NCBI GenBank assembly: GCA_015698045.1
Contig: BLAL01000215.1
Coordinates: 248,001-312,000 of the forward strand
Direction of reading: 5' to 3'
DNA length: 64,000 nt
Source: Rhizophagus clarus
Lineage: Eukaryota; Glomeromycota; Glomeromycetes; Glomerales; Glomeraceae
A model generated the notes under the pieces. The model saw only the letters and a program-made list of their open reading frames with translations, was not told where the DNA came from and did not search any database. Shown piece after piece: positions 34,908-46,954 of the stretch. The first letter of the stretch is position 1. Every line of letters begins with the position of its first letter. Position numbers and translations under genes: made by a program.

Positions 34908-35571
34908 AACAATTTTTTTTTATCATTTTACCCTTTACTATTTTCTATTTTTTTTTTTTATTTTTATATTATAAATTTTTATTTTATTTTCATTTTTATA
35001 TTTTATTATATATATATATTTTTGATAATAAAATTCTAATTACAATGTCAAATTTAACATATATTATTCGTGTTTGTAATACAATAAATTGTATTACAAT
35101 AAATTACAATGGTCAAATTTAAACAATATTATTCGTGTTTGTAATGTTTATAATACAATAAATCAGCGTTAAAAATATTTCTTCTCACTCCTTTTTTATA
35201 AAAATGGGAATTTAAAACGAAATATTCCATTAATTTTTCTCACTACCTTTTCCATCATAATTCTTTTGATATTTTCAACTGATTCTGCATTCCTCACGAT
35301 GTCGAGATCATGTATATTTTCCAATTGTGTACTGTTATCATAATTTACAATAACCAAGATTTCATATTTATATCGTAAGGATGCAGTACGTTTTTTTTTT
35401 CTTTTCTATATCCATATTTTTTTGTTTATATTTTCCTGATACTATGTCTAAACGTAAATCATCCGAAGGTAAAGAAATAGAAGTTAGAACAGGTATATAT
35501 ATTACTTTTTTTAATAAGATTTGCTTATACTGTATGTAAGGATAATAAATAGTAAAATACCAAAAATAAAT
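34908..35571. other. Intergenic stretch between the SANT/RS gene and the acidic gene
   Basis: AT-rich, with a 40-50 bp direct repeat around ATTATTCGTGTTTGTAAT (35058-35165). A possible upstream exon at 35444-35491 (MSKRKSSEGKEIEVRT, followed by GT) would not join in phase with the next exon, so I start the gene at 35572. Confidence 0.4.
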
Positions 35572-37093
35572 ATGAAAGGACCGAAAAAAAGTCAAAAGAA
35601 CTCAGGACAAATTGGTATTGCGAAAAAGAGAAGAGATATAGACATTGAAGAGGCGAATGAATTAATGTCAGGTAATATTAATATGTGTAGACTTTAATTC
35701 ATTGATATTAATCTTTAATTAAAACAATTGCAATGATATATTACATATAGGTGTGCGTGTCAATAAACCAAACGTAATAGTTGAAGAGGGAGTAAGGGAC
35801 AAAAGTGATGAGGATTACGATAATGATGATGATGATGATGATGAAGGAGATGATAATGGCGAAGAAGCAGATGAAATTCCAGAACAATTTCGAAAGCATT
35901 CAAAATTGGAAATAGTTAACTGGCTTGTCAAACACCCTGATATCTTACGACTCGCAAATGAAATGAACGAATCATCAGATGTTGCTGAATCAAAAAATAA
36001 TGAAGTTAGTATTGAATCAATATGGTAATATTTATTATGTTTAAATCATTAAATAATGCGTCTTCTAATGTTTTAGGATAAAATCCGACTCTGGGATGAG
36101 TCAGTAAAATGTCTATTCCTGCGCGTGAGGAATTCAGACAATAAGGTTCTTGATGACCTGATCGTAAAGATTTTCCGAATCAAGATATATACTAGCGAGG
36201 CAAAAAGCTATCTTGAACGTACTCGTAAGTTCCTTACAGATTTCAGGAATAAATTCAATCAAAATATTTTAAGCTTTGTAGAAGAATATAAAGAAATAAG
36301 AAAAAGCAGGTATATGTTTAATTGTTTTGTTGGCAATAAATAGTGCTGTAATTGTATTATTAATAATTAATGAATAAAATAGAGGTACCACTGGAAATAT
36401 ATCTCAGAAAGAGATTAAAGAATATGTTGACGAAAGTGTTGCACAAAAAATTTTAAGCAGACAACTTGTTGCCGTAAATATTTCAGAATTAATTAACAAT
36501 GGAGGTTTGGTTACATTAGTTGATTTCGTTAGAGAAGCTGTCAGAATCTCGTGGAATGGTAAAAATTTAGCTGCTATTAAGGCGTTAGATAGAATGACAA
36601 AGGAATTATCTATACCATCAAGAAGCGGTAGTAACATCGTTAATTCTTTATCGGTAAGTTATTTTATTTATAATGTCCTTTAATCATACATAGTATTAAT
36701 AATGTTAAATTATACATAGTTATAAAATCTTTAGTAAAAGCTCATGCCTAATTTTTTTATAAAATTATGTATTTTATAACGATAATAAATTTAGTAAGTT
36801 TTTACGAGTGAATTGACCATTATTCTAAACATCACACCTTAATGTTTTTAATTAAAAAAAAAAATTTGGGAGACGTTTAGATTACTCTTTGTATAAATAA
36901 ATTTATAAATAATTTTGTTAATAAATTATAATTCAGTTCTCTCAACTATTCTATTGACTTCCATTCTTATCACTTTTCTACATTTCATACAAATAATTTG
37001 ACAGTCTGCTTTTTAATTACTTTTTTTGATTTTTTACAGCAACAACTCATCAATAATTTGGAACAGGTAGCATTAGTCGTATCAAAGATCTAA
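35572..37093 (+). CDS. Acidic coiled-coil-like protein of unknown family, five exons
   Basis: Exons 35572-35671, 35751-36004, 36077-36309, 36383-36653 and 37040-37093 join with matching phases at GT-AG introns and give 303 residues. The N-terminus is basic (MKGPKKSQKNSG, KKRRD), then a run of Asp/Glu (DDDDDDEGDDNGEEADE), then helical charged sequence: FRKHSKLEIVNWLVKHPDIL, LDDLIVKIFRIKIYTSEAKS, GGLVTLVDFVREAVRIS. No domain recognised. The frame is intact over all five exons, which argues for recent function. It lies inside the putative DNA transposon, downstream of the SANT/RS gene on the same strand, so the two may be element accessory proteins. The start is the first in-frame ATG after a stop; an upstream exon is possible. 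Confidence 0.65.
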
Positions 37094-37289
37094 ATTTTCA
37101 ATACGATATTTGAAATATCAATTAAAAAAAAAATTTTATTTCTTTTTTTGTACGAATTTTACAATAATAACTATTATGATACCACTACTAGCTAAAAGCA
37201 AATGTGTATAATTAAATTATACTTTTTTTAATTAGATTACAAATTATTAAAATATTTCAATTTAATATTGAACTAAACGATCTGAAAAT

Positions 37290-37990
37290 ATACTATTTAT
37301 TGTTTAACTATATCAAAATGATGTTGATACGTTCGTTATATTGCCAATATTGATATGATGTTAATTTGATATTTATAAAATGATGTTTTTATGATGTCGT
37401 ATTCATACTTAATGCATATCGATACGATATCATATCGATATCATGTTTGTTTCATATTTTTTAAAAATTTTATTATTGTTTAATTATATCAAAATAATAT
37501 CAATTCGTTATATTACCAATATCGAATTGATGTTGATTTGATATTTATAAGATAATGTTTTATAATGTCGTATTGATACCGAATACATATCGATACGATA
37601 TTATATTGATATCGTGTTTGTATCACATTTTTTAAAAATTTTATTATTGTTTAACTATATCAAAATGATGTCGATTCGTTATATTGCCAATAGTGAATTG
37701 ATGTCGATTTGATATTTATAAGATGATATTTTTACGATGTCATAATGATACTGAATACATATCGATACGATATTATATTGATATCGTGTTTGTTTCACAT
37801 TTTTTTAAAAAATTATCATTGTTATAACAATATGAATATGATATCGATTAGATATTTCTTTAAGTAAATATCTTTACGATATCATTTTGATATATCCAAT
37901 CAATAATGTATCGATATCATTTTGATATCATAATGATATCATTTGCAAATCGATATTGTTACGATGTATATTTAATATCATTACTATATC
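37290..37990. repeat. Right subterminal tandem array
   Basis: Three units of about 175 bp (starts near 37300, 37480 and 37655), each with ATATCAAAATGATGTCGATTCG, ATTGATGT and CATATCGATACGATAT motifs, then a palindrome-rich stretch to 37990. Counterpart of the left array in inverted orientation. Confidence 0.85.
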
Positions 37991-38030
37991 AATTCGTCAT
38001 TGTTTAGAATTTTTAAGTTTCTGTAAAGTA

Positions 38031-39410
38031 ACTTTTAATATTTGTTATATGTTTCTGTTGAATATTAAACATGTCGTAGAAATTCTTTCACTATTTTACA
38101 TTTTGTTAAAAATTTATTGTGCCTATAGTTGTTGGCTCGTTGCATTAGATATGCTACAATATTAATAATATCATTCATTTATTTGATTCATTTCCTGACA
38201 CTTTTACATGTTTTCTGCTCGAACAAGAGCAACTTTTATGGGATGATATATAACAAAATTTATAAAATTTAATTGCGTAATGTGATGTATAATAAAAAAA
38301 AAACTATACTCTACATCTTTTAAAATATGATATTATGAGAATCCAATCTGTAATTAAAGAAAGTTTCAATATATATATGCTACAAAAAAACTATCTAAGA
38401 AACAACTGAATATAATTATAGCTTAGTCAGATATATTTTAGGTTTAGATAGAAATGACAAAGAAATATGACGATTGATTTTAATTGATTACAGTAAATAT
38501 TATAAATTTAATACTTTATCTTAAAATAATGAAATGTTCTAATGATGAAATTGTTTTTAATTTAAATAGTTCTAAGCGAGAAGAGAAAAAGGACATACTG
38601 TATAATAATATACATTATTTGAGAATTTACCGTAATATTACCAACATGGTTACAATAAATTATAAGCTGTCAGTAAAAACCAATCTTTGAATTTTGAATG
38701 TTTGTTGTTTCATCACAATTATTTTATCTATTTTATCTCATATAAGTTGAGTTTGTAGTAAAAGAATTCCTACTTATGGGTTAGTTATTTGTTGGCAGGT
38801 TATATGAGAATCGTAAAGTTACCAAATGAAATTATATAATAATTTGTTGCAAAGCAATATAGCAGATTTCAACGTAATTCGCATAGTTAAACAATTCTTG
38901 AGACATTTTGCCAAATATACATATTTATCACTGGCTATTAATATCATCATAACAAACTTTATTAATTATAAACAATAAATTTTGTTTACATTATTTTTAA
39001 ACAATGCATAGTTACAACAAGATTATAATTAAATTCTTTTCAGAATTTTAATTTACAACATAAATAAAAGCAAGAATTTTACCATGATTTCCATAATTCA
39101 TCATTTAATGAGAAATCCCCATAATAATATAAATTCATAATTTCGTAATTACATGATTACTGTACATGCAATACATGAAAATGTATCACTCTCTTGAACG
39201 CCATCAAATGCAGTATTGAATGTGATCGCTTTTGCAATTATTTTACTTGTTAGACTCTGTGGCCTACTCGATGTTCCGTGGTTTACTCAGCTTGTTCAGT
39301 AATCTTATCCAAATTTCTTTATTGATTTTGCGTGTTTTATTCTATGGTTTACTTTAAAAATCTTATCATATGATGACGATATTACTCAGTAATCTTTTCC
39401 GAGATTTTTC
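38031..39410. other. AT-rich intergenic stretch
   Basis: No gene or array that I can support. An open frame at 38484-38690 has no recognisable content. Confidence 0.6.
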
Positions 39411-39519
39411 AATAATTTTATGCATTTGATTCTTATTTGGCAGTAGTTCACCCGAATTATGATAAGATGCATTAACCATTAATCCACTTTCTTGAATATC
39501 CATAGTTAACTTATTGTCA

Positions 39520-40473
39520 TCAGTTGTCATCAGTTATACGAGGTCTTGATTTGTTATTTGGCTTAATATCAGGGTCTGAATGATTCAAAAAAGTTCTCAA
39601 TAAATCTTCATATAATTCCTTTAGTAAAAGTTTCCTATAAGGTAAAACTTTATTTGTAAATTCTTTAGATAATAAATTATAAAATCTTATAAATGGGATG
39701 CATTGTTGTAAAGTATTTTTTAAAGTTTTGAATCATTTTTTGAATAGTTTGTAAAATCTGAGAGAAGTTCAGGATTTCGTGCAAGTCCCCATTTAATCAC
39801 TTGTTCCCAGACTTGAACTTCGCTCATTTGAAGATAATCATTTTGAATAAGAGATATCAAAAGGTTTTCCAGAATTGAAAAATAATTAGGTGATTTGAAT
39901 ATTTTAGCTGGTTCTATAGATATTAAATCAGTACAATATTTTTGAAGTTTTAAGAAAGAATTATTTTCAAAACTTGTTTGATATACAAAATTAAAGTTTT
40001 TTTCATCCAATTTGCTTTATTCTCAACCAAAAAAGATTGTAAATAAGCGACCAATTCCTGAAGGCTTAGTTTACCTGCAGCATCCAAAATTTTAAATATT
40101 TCTGAAGTATTACATTCCTCTAAAGATATACCACCTACATAAATATACCTAGAATAAAAAAAAAAAAAATTATGAGTATATTACTAATTTTTGAAAACGA
40201 ATGCACAAAATTATTTTATAATCTAGTTCCTTGATACCTTAAAATTATTTGAAAAATTTCTGGTGAAAAATTTGATAATTTAATGGGCATCAAAGTTCCA
40301 TTATTTTTCTTTTTATTAGTTGATATGATTCTTTGCAGATAAGGGGATCGATAATATAAAATAACCATATGTGCACGAAATATTTTTATGTAAGGATCTT
40401 TACCAACTTCAATAGTAATGTCATAAAATTCTTTATCATCAAGCAAATTTTGTAAAAATTTTTTAGCCATCAT
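39520..40473 (-). pseudogene. BTB-BACK domain protein, pseudogene, copy 2
   Basis: Same gene as copy 1. BTB exon from ATG 40473 (MMAKKFLQNLLDDKEF, FRAHMVILYYRSPYLQ), then an intron and the BACK exon. The Gln codon before MSEVQ is intact here (CAA), but a one-base loss at about 40011, in the codons for MEENFNF, breaks the frame of the second exon. The frame change after NYSKND is shared with copy 1 and so is older than the duplication. Ends at the TGA at 39520. Dead. Confidence 0.8.
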
Positions 40474-40655
40474 GATTAAAACAAAAATTTAAACGAAAAA
40501 AAAATCAATAATTGATATAGTATCCCATAATAGGTTACGTCACATGTATATTACATCATCGTTATTGTGATTGATCATCGTATGATCATAATTTATCATA
40601 ATTTCCTAATTATGATGCACAGAACGTTAGAAACATTATATATTATTACATAAAA

Positions 40656-40692
40656 CTTGAATATGCAGTTTGCGGAGGACTTTGTCCCCCAA
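40656..40692 (-). mobile_element. Helitron-like 3' terminus, copy 2 (degraded)
   Basis: Same hairpin as at 15281-15299 with a few changes, and CAAG in place of the CTAG terminus. Confidence 0.45.
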
Positions 40693-41083
40693 GTACAGCA
40701 TAATGTTTTGTATTACAAATATATTTTTTAAAAATATTTATTGCAAAGCAAGCAAACTAAAAATATATAATTAATATTATCAACTTTACATTTACGAAGA
40801 AGACAAAAACGGTTTTCAACTAAGGCTAATTAAAGAAACCATTTCCCCCCTTCATAGTACCTTCAAAGGGCCATGCCATTGGTTTCTGTTTCTTACAAGA
40901 AAAAAAAAACAAATGGAAATTAATGAGATTACAAACATCTCTAATTAAAAAAAAATGAAAAAAATACTACTTTTTTAAATTCTTTCAAGCTATTCTGAAA
41001 AATTCCTGCAAAAGAAAAAGCAAATGACATTAATAATGTTGTTTTAAATGCTTTTAAAAGTGGTTATCGAGAATGATATCTAT

Positions 41084-41640
41084 ATCATCAGTACCAGGCT
41101 ACGCCCAGCGGTGGCTAAAGCCCCTATACATCCCCCCTCTAGGCTAAAACCCTATCAGATTCCCTTCTAGTTAGCCTCCCAGCGCCTTTACGGCGCGTCT
41201 CTAATAATACCATAGATAAAACCCTATCCATACCATACCTACCCATCTGTTCCATCTGTTCTATACATCTGTTCTATACAAACATACTAAGAACAAGATA
41301 AAACAAAGAATAAAGAAGAAATAAGGACATGGAACAGATGGAACAGATGGAACAGATAATAAAAAAAATAATCAGACCGATTATTCCCAGAAATATTTTT
41401 TATTTTGGGGTATCTGATCTATTCCATCTGTTCCGATCTGTTCCGTTCACAAGAACATACCCAAATGCCTCACTAAGCCTAATACGATATGTGAAAAATG
41501 CCCTATTACCTAGTATGAATTCCTATATATATTCCTTATACTAGTCCTCATACCAGTTGCCCATATTATCACCTGCTCGTATCTAGATGTATTAACCTTA
41601 GAGGTGGCTATACCTCCCAATAGCATACAAATATACCTGA
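41084..41640. repeat. Left terminal inverted repeat of the Polinton
   Basis: Pairs with 54662-55211. The repeat itself contains a short minisatellite around ATGGAACAG (41330-41357) and its complement, with different unit numbers at the two ends. Confidence 0.9.
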
Positions 41641-41661
41641 AAAAAAAACAGCTAATATCGA

Positions 41662-41979
41662 TCACCCAACTAAATGTTCAACTATCTCTTTTAATGGTTT
41701 TTCAAATCCAAACTCTTTAGCATGCTTTGCATTATCTAGTTTTAATCCAAGAATGAATTTTACTTTAATGTCTACATCATCCAAATCCTCATTCTGGGCT
41801 ATAGCAAACATTTTTATCAATTCAAAATATTCACTTACAGTGCCATCACCCTGTGTAGGAGCTGGTATTTCTATTTCTTGATCACCTTGTATAGGAGTTG
41901 GTATTCCTTCTTCTTGATCACTTTCTAATCTCGAAGTACTTGGAGGAGTTGTTGGTCTTCCCATTGTTATGTTTATCAC
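41662..41979 (-). CDS. Polinton part: gag-like small protein
   Basis: 105 residues: a Pro/Asp-rich N-terminus with a repeated IPTPIQGDQE-type unit, then DVDIKVKFILGLKLDNAKH and FGFEKPLKEIVEHL, reminiscent of the end of retrotransposon gag proteins. A weak resemblance; function unknown. Confidence 0.35.
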   Translation of the reverse strand: MINITMGRPTTPPSTSRLESDQEEGIPTPIQGDQEIEIPAPTQGDGTVSEYFELIKMFAIAQNEDLDDVDIKVKFILGLKLDNAKHAKEFGFEKPLKEIVEHLVG

Positions 41980-42227
41980 TAATAAATAGTGTTATATTTT
42001 CAATTAATCCTCTTTTGTCGCCTCCCTTAAATACCTCTTAATATAAGCCTGAACTTTATCATCGGCATCCAAAATCTTAAGACCAAGTTTCTTAGCCTTC
42101 TTGTTTGTAGCCATCTTCTTTCTCTTTTTCTTAGCATCCAGAACCTCTCTTTTGCTATGTAATTTAACCTCCTAATTCTCACTAGTAAGGGTATTCTTGT
42201 GCGTCCCACAGATAATACAATCACCAT

Positions 42228-45200
42228 TAAAGCTCCGAACGGTTCCAGTTTGAACCGGGAACCGAATCGGATCCAGACCAAAAATCCAGTTCAGTTCTAA
42301 ATAATTTTAATCCAAAATTTTCGGTTCGGTTCCAGTTCGGTTCAGTTTTTTTTAATAATCTGAACTGGGACCCGAACCGGGAACTGGTGGAACTGATGAA
42401 AAAAAAACATTTAAAAATTTTTTTTAGTTTGTTTTAATAAAAATATTCTTAAATTTCTTTTTAGTTCTTTTTAATAAAAAATTAATAACACTTGATAAAT
42501 AATTACTTTTTTTCTTTTAAATCGTTTTGATGATAATAAAATATTTTAAAAACGTTTTGTTAGTAAAAAAATGGTAATAAACTTGAATAACTTATTTTTT
42601 AATTCTTTTAATAAAAAAACGTTAAGGGCCGTTTCTTTTAATTTGTTTTAATAAAAGGAACGTTAGGAACCTTCTTTTATCATTTTGATAATGAAATATA
42701 AATACTTTTTTTTTTAATTCATTTCAATAAAAAAAAAGTTAGCCGTGATTTTTGGGCGTTAGTTTAGCGATTCCAATCACGTGATTCAATAAAATTTTTT
42801 TATGCGGAATTTGATCTACATATTATTTTTTAACTTCAATTTTTTCACAAACCAGTAATTTTTATAATAAATTGTATTGAGCTAAAAGTTGAGTTAAAAA
42901 CCAATTTATTAATTTAAAGTTTTACGTATTTTATTGATTAAAATGTTGTCAAACATTTATTTTTTAATAGGAATGATATAAAAGAAAAATAACCTAATAA
43001 TAATAAAAAAAAGGAGAGTTACAATAAAAAAAAAAGTAAGGAACAAAGAGGTGATTGAAAAAGAATAAGAAGGAATGAAAAAGGCAAAAAAACAAGGGAA
43101 CAAAAAGGAGTAAGAAGAACAAAGGGGAGGTGAAAGAAACGAAAAGAATGAAGAAGGCAAAAAGGAATGATGAATGAGGGGAGCAAAAAGGAACAAAAGG
43201 GTGAGGGAGAAGCAAAGAAGAACGAAAAAGGTAAAGTGGAAACAAAAAGGAAGATAAAGAATGAAGATGAAACGAAAAAGGAACGAAAAAAATGAAGCTG
43301 GATCAAAAAGGAAGAAAAAAATGAAAGGAGAACAAAAAATGAAAAAAATTAAAAGAGTGACAAAAAGGAATAGGAAAAACGATAGGAAGATGAAAAAGAA
43401 GTGAAACCAATGAGAAGACAAAAGAATGGAAAAAACACGAAAAGGAAGGGGAAAATGAAGAAGGAACGAGGAAAAAAAAATTAAAAGAGGGACAAAAAGG
43501 AGGGGGAAAACGATGGGAAAATGAAAGAAAAGGAAGGGGAAAGAATGGGGAAATGAAAAAAAAGGAAGGTGAAAAGAATGGAGAAATAAAAAAGAAAAAG
43601 AAACGATGGAAAACAAAATGAAAGGGAGAAATAAGAAGGAAATAAAAAGAAAGGAAGAAACGAAGAGAGGACGAAAAGAAAGTGAAAGAACGAAGAGGGG
43701 ACGAAAAGAAAGTGAAAGAAACGAAGAGGGGACGAAAAGAAAGTGGAAGAAACGAAGAGAGGACGAAAAGAAAGTGGAAGAAACGAATGTGGGACAAAAA
43801 GAAAATGGAAGAAACGAATGTGGGATGAAAAGAAAATGGAAGAAACGAATGTGGGACGAAAAGAAAATGGAAGAAAAGAAAAGGGACGAAAAGAAAATGA
43901 AAAAATGAAGAAGGGGCAAAAAAAAGAAAAAAAAAGAAAGGGAGGAAATTAGTAAAGAATGAAATGTAATAAGCGAAAATAAAAATAAAAAAAAAAAAAT
44001 AAAATAAAACATACCTTAATTGCAAACCCGGAAGAGCCAAAGAAGTGAAAAAACCTAAAAAGAATGAAATAAAGTTAGCAAAGAACAAGTTGTATATAAG
44101 AAACGAAAATAAAAAAGGAAGAAAAAAATGAAAGAACAAAGAAGTGAAACCAATGAGAAGACAAAAGAAGGGAAAAAAACACGAAAAGGAAGGGAAAAGA
44201 TGAAAAAGGAATAAGGAAAAAAAAATCAAAAGAGGGACGAAAAGGAAGGGGAAAACGATGGGGAAATGAAAAAAAAGGAAGGGGAAAAGAATGGAGAAAT
44301 GAAAAAGAAAAAGAAAACGATGGAAAACAAAATGAAAGGGAAAATAAAAAGGGAACAAAAAGAAAGGAAGAAACGAAGAGGGGACGAAAAGAAAATGAAA
44401 GAACGAAGAGGGGACAAAAAGAAAGTAGAAGAAATGAATGGAGGAGAAAAAAAAGTGGAAGAAACGAATGGGGGACGAAAAGAAAGTGGAAGAAACGAAT
44501 GGGGACGAAAAGAAAATGGAAGAAACGAAGAGGGGCGAAAAGAAAATGAAAAAGCGAAGGGGAAAAAAAAGAAAAAAAAAAGAAAGGGAGGAAATTAGTA
44601 AAGAATAAAATGTAATAAGCGAAAATAAAAATAAAAAAAGAATAAAATAAAACATACCTTAATTGCAAAACCGGAAGAGCCAAAGAACCTGAAAAACCTA
44701 AAAAGAATGAAATAAAGTTAGCAAAGAACAAGTTGTATGTAAGAAACGAAAATAAAAAAGAAAAACATACCTTTGACTAGCGAAGGGTTTAAAGAAAAAT
44801 ATTAAATACGATTATCTGATAAAAAGTAAAATAGTAAAACGTTGATTAATCGTTTAATAAATAAAAAACCGTTAAAAAAAACATTTTTTAAAATCGTTTT
44901 AATAAACTGTTAAAAAAGAAACTTCTTTATTTATCGCTCATTTTTTTAAAATCGTTTTAACAATAAACACGTTGTACCGTTAAAAAAAAGGTTTTTTAAA
45001 AATCGGTTTAATAATAAATTGTTAAAAAACGGTTTTTGAAAGAAGTTTTAATGATGTTTAATAATAAAAAACAGTTAAAAAAAGAAATGGTAAAACGTCA
45101 AAAAAAAACGTTTAATAAATAATTAAACCGTTAAAAAATTTTTTAAAACGTTTTTATTTAATTGTTTAATAATAAATCGTTAAAAAAAATAGTTTTTTAA

Positions 45201-45615
45201 TCTTTTAATAATAAAAACTGTCAAAAAAAGGCATTTTTTCATCGGTTTAATAATAAATCATTAAAAAACGGTTTTTATTTAATCAATGATAAATCATCAA
45301 AGAAAAAATGGTTTTTTTAATAAAATGTTTAAAAAAATGCGTTTTTTTAGTCGTTTTAAAGTAAACATTTTCATTTAAAATTACATGGGAGGTGTAAAAA
45401 ATTTTCTAAAAAAAAAAAAAAAAAAAAATCGATAATCTGATATTGATTATAGATCATCTAGAACTGAACTGAATTCGGTTCGGTTCGGATTATAAGTTCG
45501 GTTCCAGTTCCGGTTCAGTTTTTTGATTTTGATCTGAACCGGAACTGGAACCGAATTCTAGTTCAGACTTGGTTCCTTGCTAAAACCAAACTGAACTGAC
45601 CTGTTCGGAGCTTTA
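42228..45615. mobile_element. hAT-like non-autonomous DNA element inserted in the Polinton
   Basis: Terminal inverted repeats TAAAGCTCCGAAC (42228-42240) and its complement (45603-45615), flanked by a perfect 8-bp target duplication ATCACCAT at 42220-42227 and 45616-45623, the length typical of hAT elements. Just inside each end are degenerate GGAACCGGAACTGGAACC-type palindromes, then TCGTTTTAATAAAAA-type arrays, and in the middle a 1.8-kb purine-rich block. No transposase. It interrupts a short minus-strand reading frame of the Polinton. Confidence 0.85.
42960..44775. repeat. Purine-rich block with tandem unit of about 640 bp
   Basis: The plus strand is almost entirely A and G. Two tandem units are marked by AAACATACCTTAATTGCAAA at 44008 and again at 44650, and inside them are shorter repeats around GAAACGAAGAGGGGACGAAAA. 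It creates long Phe/Ser-rich frames on the minus strand and Lys/Glu-rich frames on the plus strand, which are composition artefacts. Confidence 0.9.
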
Positions 45616-45724
45616 ATCACCATGAATTCGATATCGACCTTTATCAGTCATATCCTGAACTTCTGAAGAGGTTTCTGTCTTATTTCTACACTTTGTACAA
45701 TATATCTCTGTCATATCCACAAAT

Positions 45725-46860
45725 TTGAATTCTAGAAGTAAAACTTTAATTTTGAGCGATATGACCCCTTTAGAGAGGTATTACAAATTTTATAACCTAT
45801 CAGGAGTACCAGTACATCTTCTTAAAGATCAAGAGCATTATAACATCTATCGAAGACCTCTAAAGGAGAAAAGATCTGAGCATCCAAAAGTAATCGTCTG
45901 GAAAGAAAATGCTACCCAGCAGTCTGATTTAGCAGAAATGCCTATAGACCCTAAGGGATACCATTATTTTCTCGTAGTAGTAGAAATATCAAGAAGACGA
46001 GTAGATGCTGAGCCTATCAAAAATAAGATGACTAATAGTGTAATAAAAGCATTTGTTAAAATATATGAACGTGGTCGTATCCAACCTCCTACTTATAGAC
46101 TAGAAACTGATTCTGGTTCAGAATTTACCAATTCACAGATACGTGATTTTTTCCTTAATAGCATTGGAGTTATGATGAGGTTTGGCGAACCTGGACGTCA
46201 TAAACAGCAGTCATTTGCAGAGAGTGCTATTCAGGCTATACAAGAACCACTTCTCAAAAGAATGACAGCACAGGAACTAAAAACTGGTGCGACGTCAGTG
46301 AAATGGTCTGAAGATTTCCATGATATAGTAAGATTAGTAGATGAATAGTGGCAAAGAGATCCACCTAAAATCCCAGAAGGTCCACCTAAAATCGATAAAA
46401 ATACAGAATTACTATCAGAGGGGACACAAGTTCGAACCAAACTTCATGAACCTATATCAGTACTTGGAAAAAAATTACATGGTAAGTTCAGAATAGGCGA
46501 CATTAAATGGGACCCAAAAGTTCGTATAATTAAGAAGCTTATCCTTTCTCCTGAACAACTGCCTACATATTTACTTGATGGACCACATGGCAGGTTAGGA
46601 GTATCTAGATGTGCATATACTAGAAAAGAACTACAGGTTATTCCAGCTAACGAAAAACCCCCACCTGATTCGGTCATAAGAGGACGGCCAGAAAGATATG
46701 TACCTGAAAGGATTATTAAGCATCGTACTAGAAAGGGTCAACTCCAATACTTAGTCAAATGGGAGCGCTATCCAGAAGATGAATCTACATGGGAGCCAGC
46801 TGATAGATTACAAGAAGACATCCCCAATCTAGTACGTATCTATAATGATACAAAATAGTT
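45725..46860 (+). pseudogene. Polinton part: integrase with C-terminal chromodomain (fossil)
   Basis: Retrovirus-type integrase core is recognisable by ETDSGSEFTNSQIRDFF (second catalytic Asp) and a later FAESAIQAIQEPL (Glu). At about 46690-46855 comes a chromodomain with LVKWERYPEDESTWEPADRL. Chromodomains on integrases direct insertion to marked chromatin. Broken. Confidence 0.85.
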
Positions 46861-46954
46861 TATATTTTTTTTTTGAAATACCCCCAAAAATCGTAATTAA
46901 AGATAGGGGTATAATAAATATTCGAAATTGAACACATCCATTATATACTAAAAG

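Larger units (their letters stand above)
29568..38030. mobile_element. Putative DNA transposon with subterminal arrays and three-gene cargo, unclassified
   Basis: Left end TACTTTGCTGAAACTTGAA and right end, read on the minus strand, TACTTTACAGAAACTTAAA match at most positions; flanking AC at 29566-29567 and 38031-38032 may be a 2-bp target duplication. Inside both ends are long arrays rich in GATATCG, TATCGTA and TAACATCGAATT motifs (29600-30310 and 37290-37960) in opposite orientation. Between them lie a SANT/RS-tail gene, a five-exon acidic gene, and a minus-strand remnant resembling the C-terminus of a Tnp2-type transposase. No catalytic core is present, so this is a non-autonomous derivative or a new type. 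Boundaries rest on imperfect terminal repeats. Confidence 0.5.

Noticed and set aside
34692-34974. Overlapping open frames on both strands across the GC-rich repeat
   Set aside because: They are other-frame shadows of the 33-bp repeat in the RS-tail exon; only the frame that splices in phase with the SANT exon has a sensible product.
42957-44731. Phe/Ser-rich frames of up to 450 residues on the minus strand and Lys/Glu-rich frames on the plus strand
   Set aside because: Composition artefacts of the purine-rich tandem block in the hAT-like element.
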